NCBI RefSeq assembly: GCF_007830265.1
Contig: NZ_VLKE01000001.1
Location: 5,332,001 to 5,396,000, forward strand
Direction of reading: 5' to 3'
DNA from: Micromonospora olivasterospora
GTDB lineage: Bacteria > Actinomycetota > Actinomycetes > Mycobacteriales > Micromonosporaceae
DNA length: 64,000 nucleotides
Positions 31,349 through 39,668 of this stretch are shown here, in pieces (the first letter of the stretch is position 1; every line of letters begins with the position of its first letter). Both the position numbers and the translations under genes were made by a program. Below the pieces are notes generated by a model. That model was given only the letters and a program-made list of their open reading frames with translations. It had not been told where the DNA came from and ran no database searches.

Positions 31349-34300
31349 TTGGCCGCCGCCTTTCCGACCCTTGAGCTCAGTGGGAGCTTGTTGCAGGCTT
31401 TGGAAGCGTTCACCGGGATGAGGGTGTCCCGGGCGAAGTTGCCGTTGTTGTGGGATGACATCGGCACGCTGGAAGCGCTGGCGCATCGGGTGCGTACGGT
31501 GCTGGGTCCGTTGCTGGAGCAGACGGTCAGGGCGGTCCGGCAGGCGGGGGAGGGTGAGGCCTTCGACCGGTTCGTGGCGCAGACCGCTCCGTTTGTGAGG
31601 AAGATGGCCGAGACGGCCGACCTGATGCTCGCCGTGGTCGATGCGGAGAAGAAGTTCTTCGTGGAGACGGAGGTCGGCAAGCGTACGGCGTTGGCCATGT
31701 TCAACTTCATGATTGCCGAGTTCGCTGTCGCCGCGGCGATGTGGTTCTGGAACCCGGTGGGGGCGGCGGCGCACATCGCGCAGACGCGGACGATCATTCA
31801 GGCGATTCTGCGTTCGGCGTTGGTGCGGTCGGCGGCGAGTGGCACGGCGATGCAGATGTTGTTCATGCCGGGTTCTGCGTTGCTGGCCGAGGTGTCGATG
31901 ATGACCGGTGGTCTGCAGCCGGGGGTGAACTGGTCGACGGTCGGTAAGCAGGCGGCGTTCGCGGGGGCGGCGGCGTTCCTGGGCACGGTGGGCGGGCCGG
32001 CGTTGGGCAAGGTCGCTGGTGCTGTCGCTGGCGCGGTCGGCAAGCTGGGCGTGTCGGATGCCACCAAGCATCTGTTGACCGATGTGCTGTCGCGGCCGGT
32101 GACGGAGACCCTCGGGGAGGGGCTGTTCGGTATCGGTGCCGGCTTGATGGTCGATGGGTACTACGACTTCGAGCAGAATCTTGGTGCGGACCTTGGGTCC
32201 GGGGCGATTTCGGGGGCAGGGGGATCGGCCGCGGCCCTGGCGGGGGCCGCGGCCGGTCGCGCCGTGCACCTGCCCCGGGTGCAGGTGCCGCATATCGCGT
32301 TCACGGCGGACGGTAAGCCGGTCATGCCGGTGGGGCCGACACCGGTGGGTGGGGACATGTCCACCGGGTACCAGGCTGGGGTCGACGACCCGAAGCCTGC
32401 GGTGACCGGCGCGCAGGCCCCGCCGCCCCCGCCCGTGCCGCTGCTGCCGGCGTCGAACCTGCCCACGCCGAAGCTGGACCTGCCCGCGCCGAAGCTGGAT
32501 CTGTCGGTGCCGTCGTGGTCGGTGTCGAACCTGTCGATGCCGGCTGCGCCGGTGCCTGAGTGGGTCGCGGCAGCGGGTGGGCCGGTGGTGGAGCAGTGGC
32601 ATGGGTTCCAGCAGGATCTGGCGGACCGCTACGGTGGGTTGTTGGCCGGGACGGGGCAGGCGCGGCAGTTCCTGGCGGGGCTTCCCGTGCCGGTCGAGCA
32701 GGTGTTCACCGAGTGGGCCGACGCCCGGCAGGGTGATCCGGCCGTGCCCGTTTTCCTGTCTCAGGTCGGTCTGCCCGCCACCGCTCTCACCGGCCAGTTC
32801 CTGTTCGGTGTCCGGGACCGGGCGGTCGCCCGGGTCACGGAAACCCTCGCGGGGCAGGTCCCGGCGGGTGGGCAGGTCCCGGCGGCGGTACGCCCCGAGC
32901 AGGTCGTCGCGGCGCTGCCCGGGGAGTTCGACCGGCAGGCGTTGCGTTCGATCGCGCACCTGGCCGTCGGGCACCACGTCGACCAGTACTTCACCACGGG
33001 CGCACCGGCGACCGCGCCACTGCCAGGCGGCGTCGTCCCGCCAGGCGGCGTCATCCCGCCGGGGGGCGCTGGCGTGCCGGGGCTGCTGGTGTGCCGGGGG
33101 GTTCCGGGGCGGCGGCGCCACCGTCGGAGGTCGTGCGCGCCGCGGTCGAGCGGGACGTGCGGGCCCACGTGGAGCGGAGCCTCGCCCCGGTCCTCGGCGC
33201 CACCCCACTACCCGCCGCACCACTGACCGCACCACTGACCGTGCCGTCGGCTGCGGTGGCCAGGCCCGACGCCGCGCAGGTCAACGCCGTGGCGGACGTG
33301 GTCCGGCAGGCGGTCACCGACCTGCCCGCCCGGGTCACGGCTGCGGCCATCCCCGACACCACCGCACCGCACACCATCCCTTCCAGCACGGACACCCCGG
33401 CACACCGGCGTACCGGCGTGCCGCCGGTGCCGGTGACTCCCGAGCAGCACACCGCAGCAGCGACCAGCCTGGCAGAAACCCAGTTCACCGACCTGGCCCG
33501 CAAGTACGGCGTCGTCGCCCCGGCCAGCCACGACATTCTCGCCGGATCCTTCCAACAGGACTGGGTCAACGGATACCACCAGGTACTCGCCCAGGCCACC
33601 GGCAACACCACGCCCGCCACCCCCAACGTGCCGGGCACGTCCGGGGTGCCGGCCACGCCCAGCGCGCCGGGTGCGCCGGGCACTCCGGGCACGGCTGGGA
33701 CGCCGGGCACGCCGGAGGCTGCCGGCGTCCGTAGCATGGTGCCGGCTGGCGCTGCCTCCCGCGCCGATGACACGCCGATCCACCACAACGCCACCGCCGA
33801 CGCCAACGCCAGCGGCCGTGACAGTGACAGTGACATGTCTGTCGCCAGCGATGACGTGTTCAGCAACCTCGACACCAGCGACACAATGTCGATCAGTGAC
33901 GTGTCCTCGCCGGACGAGTCGCTTGGTGGGGTGCCCGGTAAGCACGGTCTCAGCGACGCGGATTCGTCGCGGGATGAACCGGTCAGTGGCGACCCCGGCA
34001 GACACGGCGAGCCTGCTGTCGCGGCAACCGGGCAGGCCGTTGCGGCAACTGGGCAGGCCGTCGGGATGTTCGAGTCCGGGCAGCGGGTCGCTAACTGGGC
34101 CGCTGCGGAGCAGGCGCGTGCCGGCAGCGGTGACCTGTGGTGGTGCGTGGCGGCCACGCTCGATGTGTTCCACACCGTGTACAAGCGGTTGGGCAACCGG
34201 GTGGTGTTCGACGACCGGATCATCGGGCCGGACGGCCGGCTCGCGCCCACCATGGGCTGGCCGCAACTGTTGGAGATCCTCGACACGGTGCCCGAGCGTG

Positions 34301-36011
34301 TCGCCCACCCGGACGGGGTCGCGGGAGGGGACGTGCTGGCCGCGTTGCGGGCGGCGCCGGGGTCGATGGTGGTGGTCAGGGCCGCGCCACCGAACGAACC
34401 GCAGCACGTGTTCGCCCTCCACAGCCAGCCACAAAAATCCGGGCCGCCGAGGATCCAGGTGCGGGACCCTCTGCTGCCCGGCGCCGCCGACCGACCCGAG
34501 CCGGACGACCCGATACGTGATCCGTGGCTGCGACACCTGTTCGCATCCAGCACCCGGGTGGCCGCGTTCGACGGGAACGGTCGACCCGCCACCATCACCG
34601 ACCTGCTCGGCCAGAGCACCGGCCATCCGCAACCGACAACCACGACCGGCACCGACACCGGCGCGTTCCTGCTCGCCTCCACCAGCCCGCCACGCGGCCC
34701 GTCCCACGCGATGCTCACCACCTCCACCGACCCGGCCGACTCTTCAAGCGGCGGACTGCCATCCGATCCAGCGGGCAACGGCGATCCGCCTGGTCCTGGC
34801 CTGGCGTCTGGTGATCAGGAATTCCAGAACGTATGGGACCCGGATCTGGATGGGATGGATCTGGACACACCAAAGCTCGACGAGTGGGGGCCGCTGCAGG
34901 ACACCGAACAGGTCCAGTCCCCGCTGTCCGGAATGCCAGGGGTGGATGTCGCGTGGGTGCCGTTGGGGGTGGGGGACAACGCGACCGTGGCGGTCCCGCA
35001 ACAGCGGGATGCGGGAGACCACGACCCGTCTCATCTTGACCCGGAACTTCTTGACCCGGCATTCGTGGAGGATCTGTGGATGCCGTACCTGGACCTGGAC
35101 CCGGACCCGGACCTGGGTGTGGGTCTAGGTCCGGGAGGGGTGGAACTGTCGGCGCTGCCGCCCGGCTGGGGGTGGACGCCACCGGACGGCACCGAACAGG
35201 TCGATTCTTTGTACCCGCCGTCTGGGGTGCCGGAGGTGGATGTCGCGTGGGCGCCGTCGGTGGTGGGGGACGACGTGACCGCGCCGGACGATCGGGATAC
35301 GGAAGATCACAACCTGTCTTCTCTTGACCCGGCGCTTCTTAACCCGGCATTCACCCAGGATCTATCGATGCCGGACCCGGCCCCGGCCCCGGCCCCGGAC
35401 CCGGCCCCGGACCCAGATCTGGATCTGGACCCGGATCTTGTTCTGGACCTGGACCTGGATCTTGTTCTGGACCTGGACCCGGATCTGGTTCTGGATCTGG
35501 ATGGTGTGGATGGGGTTGGCCGGCCGGTGTTGGAGTTCGCGGTGCCGGCTGATGGGTATTGCGTTTTGTCGGCGTTCGTTGTCGCTGATCCGGTGTGGGT
35601 GCGGGACGTGTTGGCGCAGGCAGGGGTGCTGCCGGCGGATCTGTATGAGTGGCTGTCCGGTCCTGAGCGGGTGCGCGTCAGTGTGGGGCGGATGGCTGGC
35701 GTGGTGCCGGCCGGGTCTGAGTTGGCGCGGGTGAACGAGTTGTTGCAGGCCCATGTCGTGTCGTACCTGGACACCCGTTTCGGGTGGTTGCCGGCCGATG
35801 TGGTGGTGCAGCGGCGGCATCTGCCGCAGGGGGAGCCGTGGCGGCAGGTGCGGGAGCTCAGCGATGGGCAGGTGTTGGCGCGGCTGAGTGATCGTCTCGG
35901 CGACCAGGGCGTCTCGGCGGGCCGTGTTGTCACCGAGGCGGCTTTCCTGGATGCGGGGCGGATCAGGCAGCGGTATGACGAGGCGCGTGCGGAGTTGATC
36001 GGGTTGAAGCA
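30947..36011 (+). repeat. Large direct repeat, copy A
   Basis: It is homologous to 59065-64000 (copy B) in the same orientation, 28.1 kb away. Similarity covers the upstream region and about 4.7 kb of coding sequence and continues to the window end in copy B. It is clearly diverged in 31349-34080 and nearly identical from about 34080 onward. Confidence 0.92.
31349..33226 (+). CDS. Giant polymorphic effector/toxin-like protein A, N-terminal part (frameshifted)
   Basis: TTG 31349 follows GGAAGGAG; copy B uses the same start. Residues about 15-300 (LPLLWDDIGTLEALAHRVRT, MWFWNPVGAAAHIAQTRTII, MPGSALLAEVSMMTGG, NWSTVGKQAAFAGAAAFLGT) resemble the helical CpnT/WXG100-like N-terminal domain of type VII secreted toxins. 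A Pro-rich linker (APPPPPVPLLPA) and a second helical module follow. The frame should continue into the ORF at 33091 but shifts near 33080 in a GGGG run, after which this frame is Arg/Ser nonsense. Copy B is continuous at this point, supporting a one-base deletion here. Secretion by an ESX system is inferred. Confidence 0.75.
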   Translation: MAAAFPTLELSGSLLQALEAFTGMRVSRAKLPLLWDDIGTLEALAHRVRTVLGPLLEQTVRAVRQAGEGEAFDRFVAQTAPFVRKMAETADLMLAVVDAEKKFFVETEVGKRTALAMFNFMIAEFAVAAAMWFWNPVGAAAHIAQTRTIIQAILRSALVRSAASGTAMQMLFMPGSALLAEVSMMTGGLQPGVNWSTVGKQAAFAGAAAFLGTVGGPALGKVAGAVAGAVGKLGVSDATKHLLTDVLSRPVTETLGEGLFGIGAGLMVDGYYDFEQNLGADLGSGAISGAGGSAAALAGAAAGRAVHLPRVQVPHIAFTADGKPVMPVGPTPVGGDMSTGYQAGVDDPKPAVTGAQAPPPPPVPLLPASNLPTPKLDLPAPKLDLSVPSWSVSNLSMPAAPVPEWVAAAGGPVVEQWHGFQQDLADRYGGLLAGTGQARQFLAGLPVPVEQVFTEWADARQGDPAVPVFLSQVGLPATALTGQFLFGVRDRAVARVTETLAGQVPAGGQVPAAVRPEQVVAALPGEFDRQALRSIAHLAVGHHVDQYFTTGAPATAPLPGGVVPPGGVIPPGGAGVPGLLVCRGVPGRRRHRRRSCAPRSSGTCGPTWSGASPRSSAPPHYPPHH

Positions 36012-38790
36012 AAATCCAGGCCCAGTGACAGATGTGCCGCAGGAGCAGTTGGACTTCGTCAACGGGCGCGGCCGGGGTTTCCCGGTGGCGTTGTTGGCGC
36101 CGGAGCCGGCCCGTGACTATCTGGCCCACGTGTTGAGCACGTCTGACGGGCCGCTCGAGGCGGACGAGTTTGCCGAGGTCGTCGACACGGTGGCCAATTG
36201 GGACCGTCGGTGGGCCGGGCCGGGCGGGGAGTTCCTGCTGCCGTTGCTGGCCCACGCCACCGGTAGCCGGATCACGGTGTTGCAGCGCACCGGGCGGGGG
36301 GTGAGCCCGGTGGCGGTGTTCGGGCCGCGGGACGGCCGGCGGGTCGACCTGTACTACGTCGCGGCCGACCCGGCGAACCCCACCCACCACAACCACTACA
36401 ACGCCGCTGTTCCCGCTGCTGTCCCGTTACCATCGGTGCCGGCCGAGCTGCCGCGGTCAGACGAGTGGGACCGGTTGTTCACGCGATTCTCCAGCGTGAT
36501 GGGGCTGCCAGGAGCTGAGGATGTGCGCCGTAGTCTGCAGGCGCAGTTCGACCTCATCATCGACAGAACCAACTTCGCTGAAGCGAACGGCCTGTCCCCG
36601 GAGGACGTTCACCGGCTGCGGCAGGCCCTGGACACGCGCGGGACGTCCGTTCCCCACCTCAAGGGGGCGCTGCTACGCCTGATGTCCGAGGTGTACGAGG
36701 TCAACATCACCCTGGCCTCGGCCGCGTCGGGATTCCACGACAACTATGGTTTCGCACCCGGGTATCAGAGGATGGTCGCACTGGGCTACCCCGACACTCG
36801 GATCACGTCCGGCCCGGCATCTCCGCACACGCGATCCACACCGATCCGTACCGGCCAATCGGCAAGCCCGCACCCCACACCGCAGCCGCCCCCAGCGGCC
36901 TCCACCACCAAGGCGCCACTACCAGAACCGCCAGATCACGTGGTCACTTGGCGGCCCGGCGAGGACGGGCCCGCCACCCTCCGCGAATACCTGAAGACGC
37001 TGGAAGAAAAGGGTGAACTCCCCGACCGGGTATCCCTGCCTGAAAAGAAAAAGTTGGGGCGGGGGATGGCCGCATGGGTGAAAGCCTGGGCACAGGGACT
37101 ACAGGGTAAGAGCGCCCCCGACGGCCACCCCTACACCCTGGATGAGGTAGCCGAACTATCCGGCAACCTGATCGACAAGACATCGGTCGGGAGATATTGG
37201 CGGGAGGCGGCGCCGCCGCTGCCCCCACCACCAGATCACGTGGTCACTTGGCGGCCCAGCACGGATGGGCCCGCCACCCTCCGCGAATACCTGAAGAGGC
37301 TGGAAGAAAAGGGTGAACTCCCCGACCGGGTATCCCTGACCCCCGACAGAAAGGGGAAGCTGGGGCCGGGGATGGCCGCATGGGTGAAAGCCTGGGCACA
37401 GGGACTACAGGGTAAGCCCGCCCCCGACGGCCACCCCTACACCGAGGATGAGGTAGCCGAACTATCCGGCAAACTGATCACCCAAGAATCGGTCGGGAAA
37501 TATTGGCGGGAGGCGGCGCCGCTGCCCCCACCACCAGATCACGTGGTCACATGGGGGCCCGGCAAGGACGGGCCCGCCACCCTCCGCGCATACCTGAAGA
37601 GGCTGGAAGAAAAGGGTGAACTCCCCGACCGGGTATCCCTGACTCCCGACAGAAAGGGGAAGTTGGGGCCGGGGATGGCCGCATGGGTGAAAGCCTGGGC
37701 ACAGGGACTACAGGGTAAGCCCGCCCCCGACGGCCACCCCTACACCGAGGATGAGGTAGCCGAACTATCCGGCAAACTGATCACCCAAGAATCGGTCAGG
37801 AGTTATTGGCGGGAGGCGGCGCCGCCCCCTCCGCCAGATCACGTGGTCACATGGCGGCCCAGCAAGGACGGGCCCGCCACCCTCCGCGCATACCTGAAGA
37901 CGCTGGAAGAAAAGGGTGAACTCCCCGACGGGGTATCCCTGCCCAAAAAGAAAAACTTGGGGCGGGGGATGGCCGCATGGGTGAAAGCCTGGGCACAGGG
38001 ACTACAGGGTAAGCCCGCCCCCGACGGCCACCCCTACACCCAGGATGAGGTAGCCGAACTATCCGGCAAACTGATCGCCCAAGAATCGGTCGGGAAGTAT
38101 TGGCGGGAGGCGGCGCCGCCGCTGCCCCCACCACCAGATCACGTGGTCACTTGGCGGCCCGGCAAGGACGGGCCCGCCACCCTCCGCGCATACCTGAAGA
38201 GGCTGGAAGAAAAGGGTGAACTCCCCGACCGGGTATCCCTGACCCCCGACAGACAGGGGAGGCTGGGGCCGGGGATGGCCGCATGGGTGAAAGCCTGGGC
38301 ACAGGGCTGTAAGACCGCCCCCGACGGCCACCGCTACACCCAGGGTGAGGTAGCCACACTATCCGGCAAACTGATCACCCGAGAATCGGTCAGGAGATAT
38401 TGGCTGGAGGAGGCGCCGCCGCTGCCCCCACCGCCAGATCACGTGGTCACTTGGCGGCCCGGCAAGGACGGGCCCGCCACCCTCCGCGAATACCTGAAGA
38501 CGCTGGAAGAAAAGGGTGAACTCCCTGACCGGGTATCCCTGACCCCCGACAGACAGGGGAGGCTGGGGCCGGGGATGGCCGCATGGGTGAAAGCCTGGGC
38601 ACAGGGCTGTAAGACCGCCCCCGACGGCCACCCCTACACCGAGGATGAGGTAGCCACACTATCCGGCAAACTGATCAGCCAAGAATCGGTCGGGAGATAT
38701 TGGCGGGAGGCGGCGCCGCCGCTCCCTCCACCGCCACCCGGAACGGGTCAAGGTCTTGAGTTGCCATTTGATTTACACCTTCTGCTTTAG
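33091..38790 (+). CDS. Giant polymorphic effector/toxin-like protein A, C-terminal part: Cys-peptidase-like, OTU-like and six-repeat regions
   Basis: The 1899-residue continuation of the gene at 31349 (about 2480 residues in all). Order: helical module; Ser/Asp-rich linker; a papain-like domain at about 34075-34620 with Cys in GDLWWCVAATLDVFH, His in EPQHVFALHS and Asp in VRDPLLPG, as in Tox-PL toxins; an acidic linker of Asp-Leu/Asp-Pro dipeptides (35380-35510); an OTU-like domain at 35520-36420 with Cys in PADGYCVLSAF and His in HHNHYNAAVP; a helical stretch; then six near-identical ~100-residue repeats to the C-terminus. No immunity gene is recognisable downstream. The function is inferred: deamidase, protease or deubiquitinase-like effector. 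Confidence 0.75.
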   Translation: MPGGSGAAAPPSEVVRAAVERDVRAHVERSLAPVLGATPLPAAPLTAPLTVPSAAVARPDAAQVNAVADVVRQAVTDLPARVTAAAIPDTTAPHTIPSSTDTPAHRRTGVPPVPVTPEQHTAAATSLAETQFTDLARKYGVVAPASHDILAGSFQQDWVNGYHQVLAQATGNTTPATPNVPGTSGVPATPSAPGAPGTPGTAGTPGTPEAAGVRSMVPAGAASRADDTPIHHNATADANASGRDSDSDMSVASDDVFSNLDTSDTMSISDVSSPDESLGGVPGKHGLSDADSSRDEPVSGDPGRHGEPAVAATGQAVAATGQAVGMFESGQRVANWAAAEQARAGSGDLWWCVAATLDVFHTVYKRLGNRVVFDDRIIGPDGRLAPTMGWPQLLEILDTVPERVAHPDGVAGGDVLAALRAAPGSMVVVRAAPPNEPQHVFALHSQPQKSGPPRIQVRDPLLPGAADRPEPDDPIRDPWLRHLFASSTRVAAFDGNGRPATITDLLGQSTGHPQPTTTTGTDTGAFLLASTSPPRGPSHAMLTTSTDPADSSSGGLPSDPAGNGDPPGPGLASGDQEFQNVWDPDLDGMDLDTPKLDEWGPLQDTEQVQSPLSGMPGVDVAWVPLGVGDNATVAVPQQRDAGDHDPSHLDPELLDPAFVEDLWMPYLDLDPDPDLGVGLGPGGVELSALPPGWGWTPPDGTEQVDSLYPPSGVPEVDVAWAPSVVGDDVTAPDDRDTEDHNLSSLDPALLNPAFTQDLSMPDPAPAPAPDPAPDPDLDLDPDLVLDLDLDLVLDLDPDLVLDLDGVDGVGRPVLEFAVPADGYCVLSAFVVADPVWVRDVLAQAGVLPADLYEWLSGPERVRVSVGRMAGVVPAGSELARVNELLQAHVVSYLDTRFGWLPADVVVQRRHLPQGEPWRQVRELSDGQVLARLSDRLGDQGVSAGRVVTEAAFLDAGRIRQRYDEARAELIGLKQNPGPVTDVPQEQLDFVNGRGRGFPVALLAPEPARDYLAHVLSTSDGPLEADEFAEVVDTVANWDRRWAGPGGEFLLPLLAHATGSRITVLQRTGRGVSPVAVFGPRDGRRVDLYYVAADPANPTHHNHYNAAVPAAVPLPSVPAELPRSDEWDRLFTRFSSVMGLPGAEDVRRSLQAQFDLIIDRTNFAEANGLSPEDVHRLRQALDTRGTSVPHLKGALLRLMSEVYEVNITLASAASGFHDNYGFAPGYQRMVALGYPDTRITSGPASPHTRSTPIRTGQSASPHPTPQPPPAASTTKAPLPEPPDHVVTWRPGEDGPATLREYLKTLEEKGELPDRVSLPEKKKLGRGMAAWVKAWAQGLQGKSAPDGHPYTLDEVAELSGNLIDKTSVGRYWREAAPPLPPPPDHVVTWRPSTDGPATLREYLKRLEEKGELPDRVSLTPDRKGKLGPGMAAWVKAWAQGLQGKPAPDGHPYTEDEVAELSGKLITQESVGKYWREAAPLPPPPDHVVTWGPGKDGPATLRAYLKRLEEKGELPDRVSLTPDRKGKLGPGMAAWVKAWAQGLQGKPAPDGHPYTEDEVAELSGKLITQESVRSYWREAAPPPPPDHVVTWRPSKDGPATLRAYLKTLEEKGELPDGVSLPKKKNLGRGMAAWVKAWAQGLQGKPAPDGHPYTQDEVAELSGKLIAQESVGKYWREAAPPLPPPPDHVVTWRPGKDGPATLRAYLKRLEEKGELPDRVSLTPDRQGRLGPGMAAWVKAWAQGCKTAPDGHRYTQGEVATLSGKLITRESVRRYWLEEAPPLPPPPDHVVTWRPGKDGPATLREYLKTLEEKGELPDRVSLTPDRQGRLGPGMAAWVKAWAQGCKTAPDGHPYTEDEVATLSGKLISQESVGRYWREAAPPLPPPPPGTGQGLELPFDLHLLL
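36934..38736 (+). repeat. Six tandem ~300-bp repeats encoding HTH-like ~100-aa units
   Basis: Units begin at 36934, 37234, 37537, 37837, 38137 and 38437, with spacings of 300, 303, 300, 300 and 300 bp, always in frame. Each encodes DHVVTWRPGKDGPATLREYL, K-LEEKGELPDRVSL, LGPGMAAWVKAWAQG and a segment YTEDEVAELSGKLI-SVGKYWRE that reads like a helix-turn-helix. Variation is concentrated in a KKK/PDRKGK loop and at the unit ends. Confidence 0.92.
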
Positions 38791-39160
38791 TTTTAGTTCT
38801 TGAGTTTCACGGGCCTTGGGGGTTTCCTGACGCTCATGTCACCGGGGATCATCTACTGTAGTTGATCTTTAGGGCGCGGGGTTGAGTGTCTGGCCGGGCG
38901 CGCAGCATTCGCCCCGGATGTCTCTGTCGGCAGAGGACCATTTGACGACAGGTACGGAACGGAGCCAATGGATCACTCCCGACCACGGGAATCCGGCCCG
39001 CCGATCCAATACAGGCCGATCCGAGTCGACGACAGCGTTTGACGACAGTTGGATCAGCGGTGTCCCCTGACGCTTCCGTGGGTGGGTAACGCAGGTCACT
39101 ACGAGCGCACGCCGTTCTCTGCATAGGTTTCTGGCTTGTCGAAGGCTGAAACCGCAGGTC
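38791..39160. other. Gap between giant gene A and the ISL3 remnant
   Basis: No convincing gene; in particular there is no immunity-gene-like ORF. A 14-bp inverted repeat, CGCACGCCGTTCTC at 39106-39119 and GAGAACGGCGTGCG at 39163-39176, brackets the start of the ISL3-type transposase remnant and could hide its ribosome-binding site (GGAGAAC). A 60-codon plus ORF at 38882 lacks protein-like features. Confidence 0.4.
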
Positions 39161-39171
39161 AGGAGAACGGC

Positions 39172-39668
39172 GTGCGTTCTGCAAGGATATGGCGGCAGTT
39201 GCTGGGTGTCGGACGAACGGTCGTGGAGAGGATCGAGTTCGACGAGCAGGCGGGCCTGCTGGTAGCGCATGTGCGCCCGGGGTAGGGTTGCTGCGCGCCG
39301 GTGTGGGCGTTGTGGTCGCCGTGGCGGGTGGTACGACCGGGGTGAGGGTCGGCGGCGGTGGCGGAGTCTGGATCTGGGTCCGGTTCAGGCGGTGCTTGAG
39401 GCGGATGCGCCGCGGGTGAACTGCCGCGAGCATGGTCCGACCGTGATCGGGGTGCCGTGGGCTCGGCACGGTGCCGGGCACACGCTGATGTTTGATGATC
39501 AGGTGGCGTGGCTGGCGGTGCACACCTCCAAGACTGCGGTAGCCGAGTTGATGCGTATCGCGTGGCGCACGGTCGGGGCGATCGTGGCTCGGGTCGGCGG
39601 GGACGCGCGGCAGGCTGGTGACCGGCTGGCCGGGCTCAGGCGTATCGGCATCGATGAGTTGTCCTACG
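39172..39668 (+). pseudogene. ISL3-family transposase, N-terminal remnant with frameshift
   Basis: From GTG 39172 the frame gives RSARIWRQLLGVGRTVVERI, EFDEQAGLLVAHVRP, then TAG. Another frame resumes with DLGPVQAVLEADAPRVNCRE, HGPTVIGVPWARHGAGHTLM, LMRIAWRTVGAIVARV and LRRIGIDELSY. This is the ISL3 pattern: an N-terminal zinc-ribbon region, the helix-turn-helix IAWRTVGAIV and the start of the catalytic core at GIDE. The Cys-rich ribbon segment is garbled, and the catalytic two thirds are missing, replaced in frame by unrelated coding sequence at about 39669. Confidence 0.8.

Noticed and set aside
36934..38736. CRISPR array
   Set aside because: The periodic units are 300 bp, coding and in frame, with no 20-40 bp repeat/spacer alternation.
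38882..39070. Candidate immunity gene (62 codons) after giant gene A
   Set aside because: Composition is not protein-like, there is no ribosome-binding site, and it has no counterpart visible at copy B.
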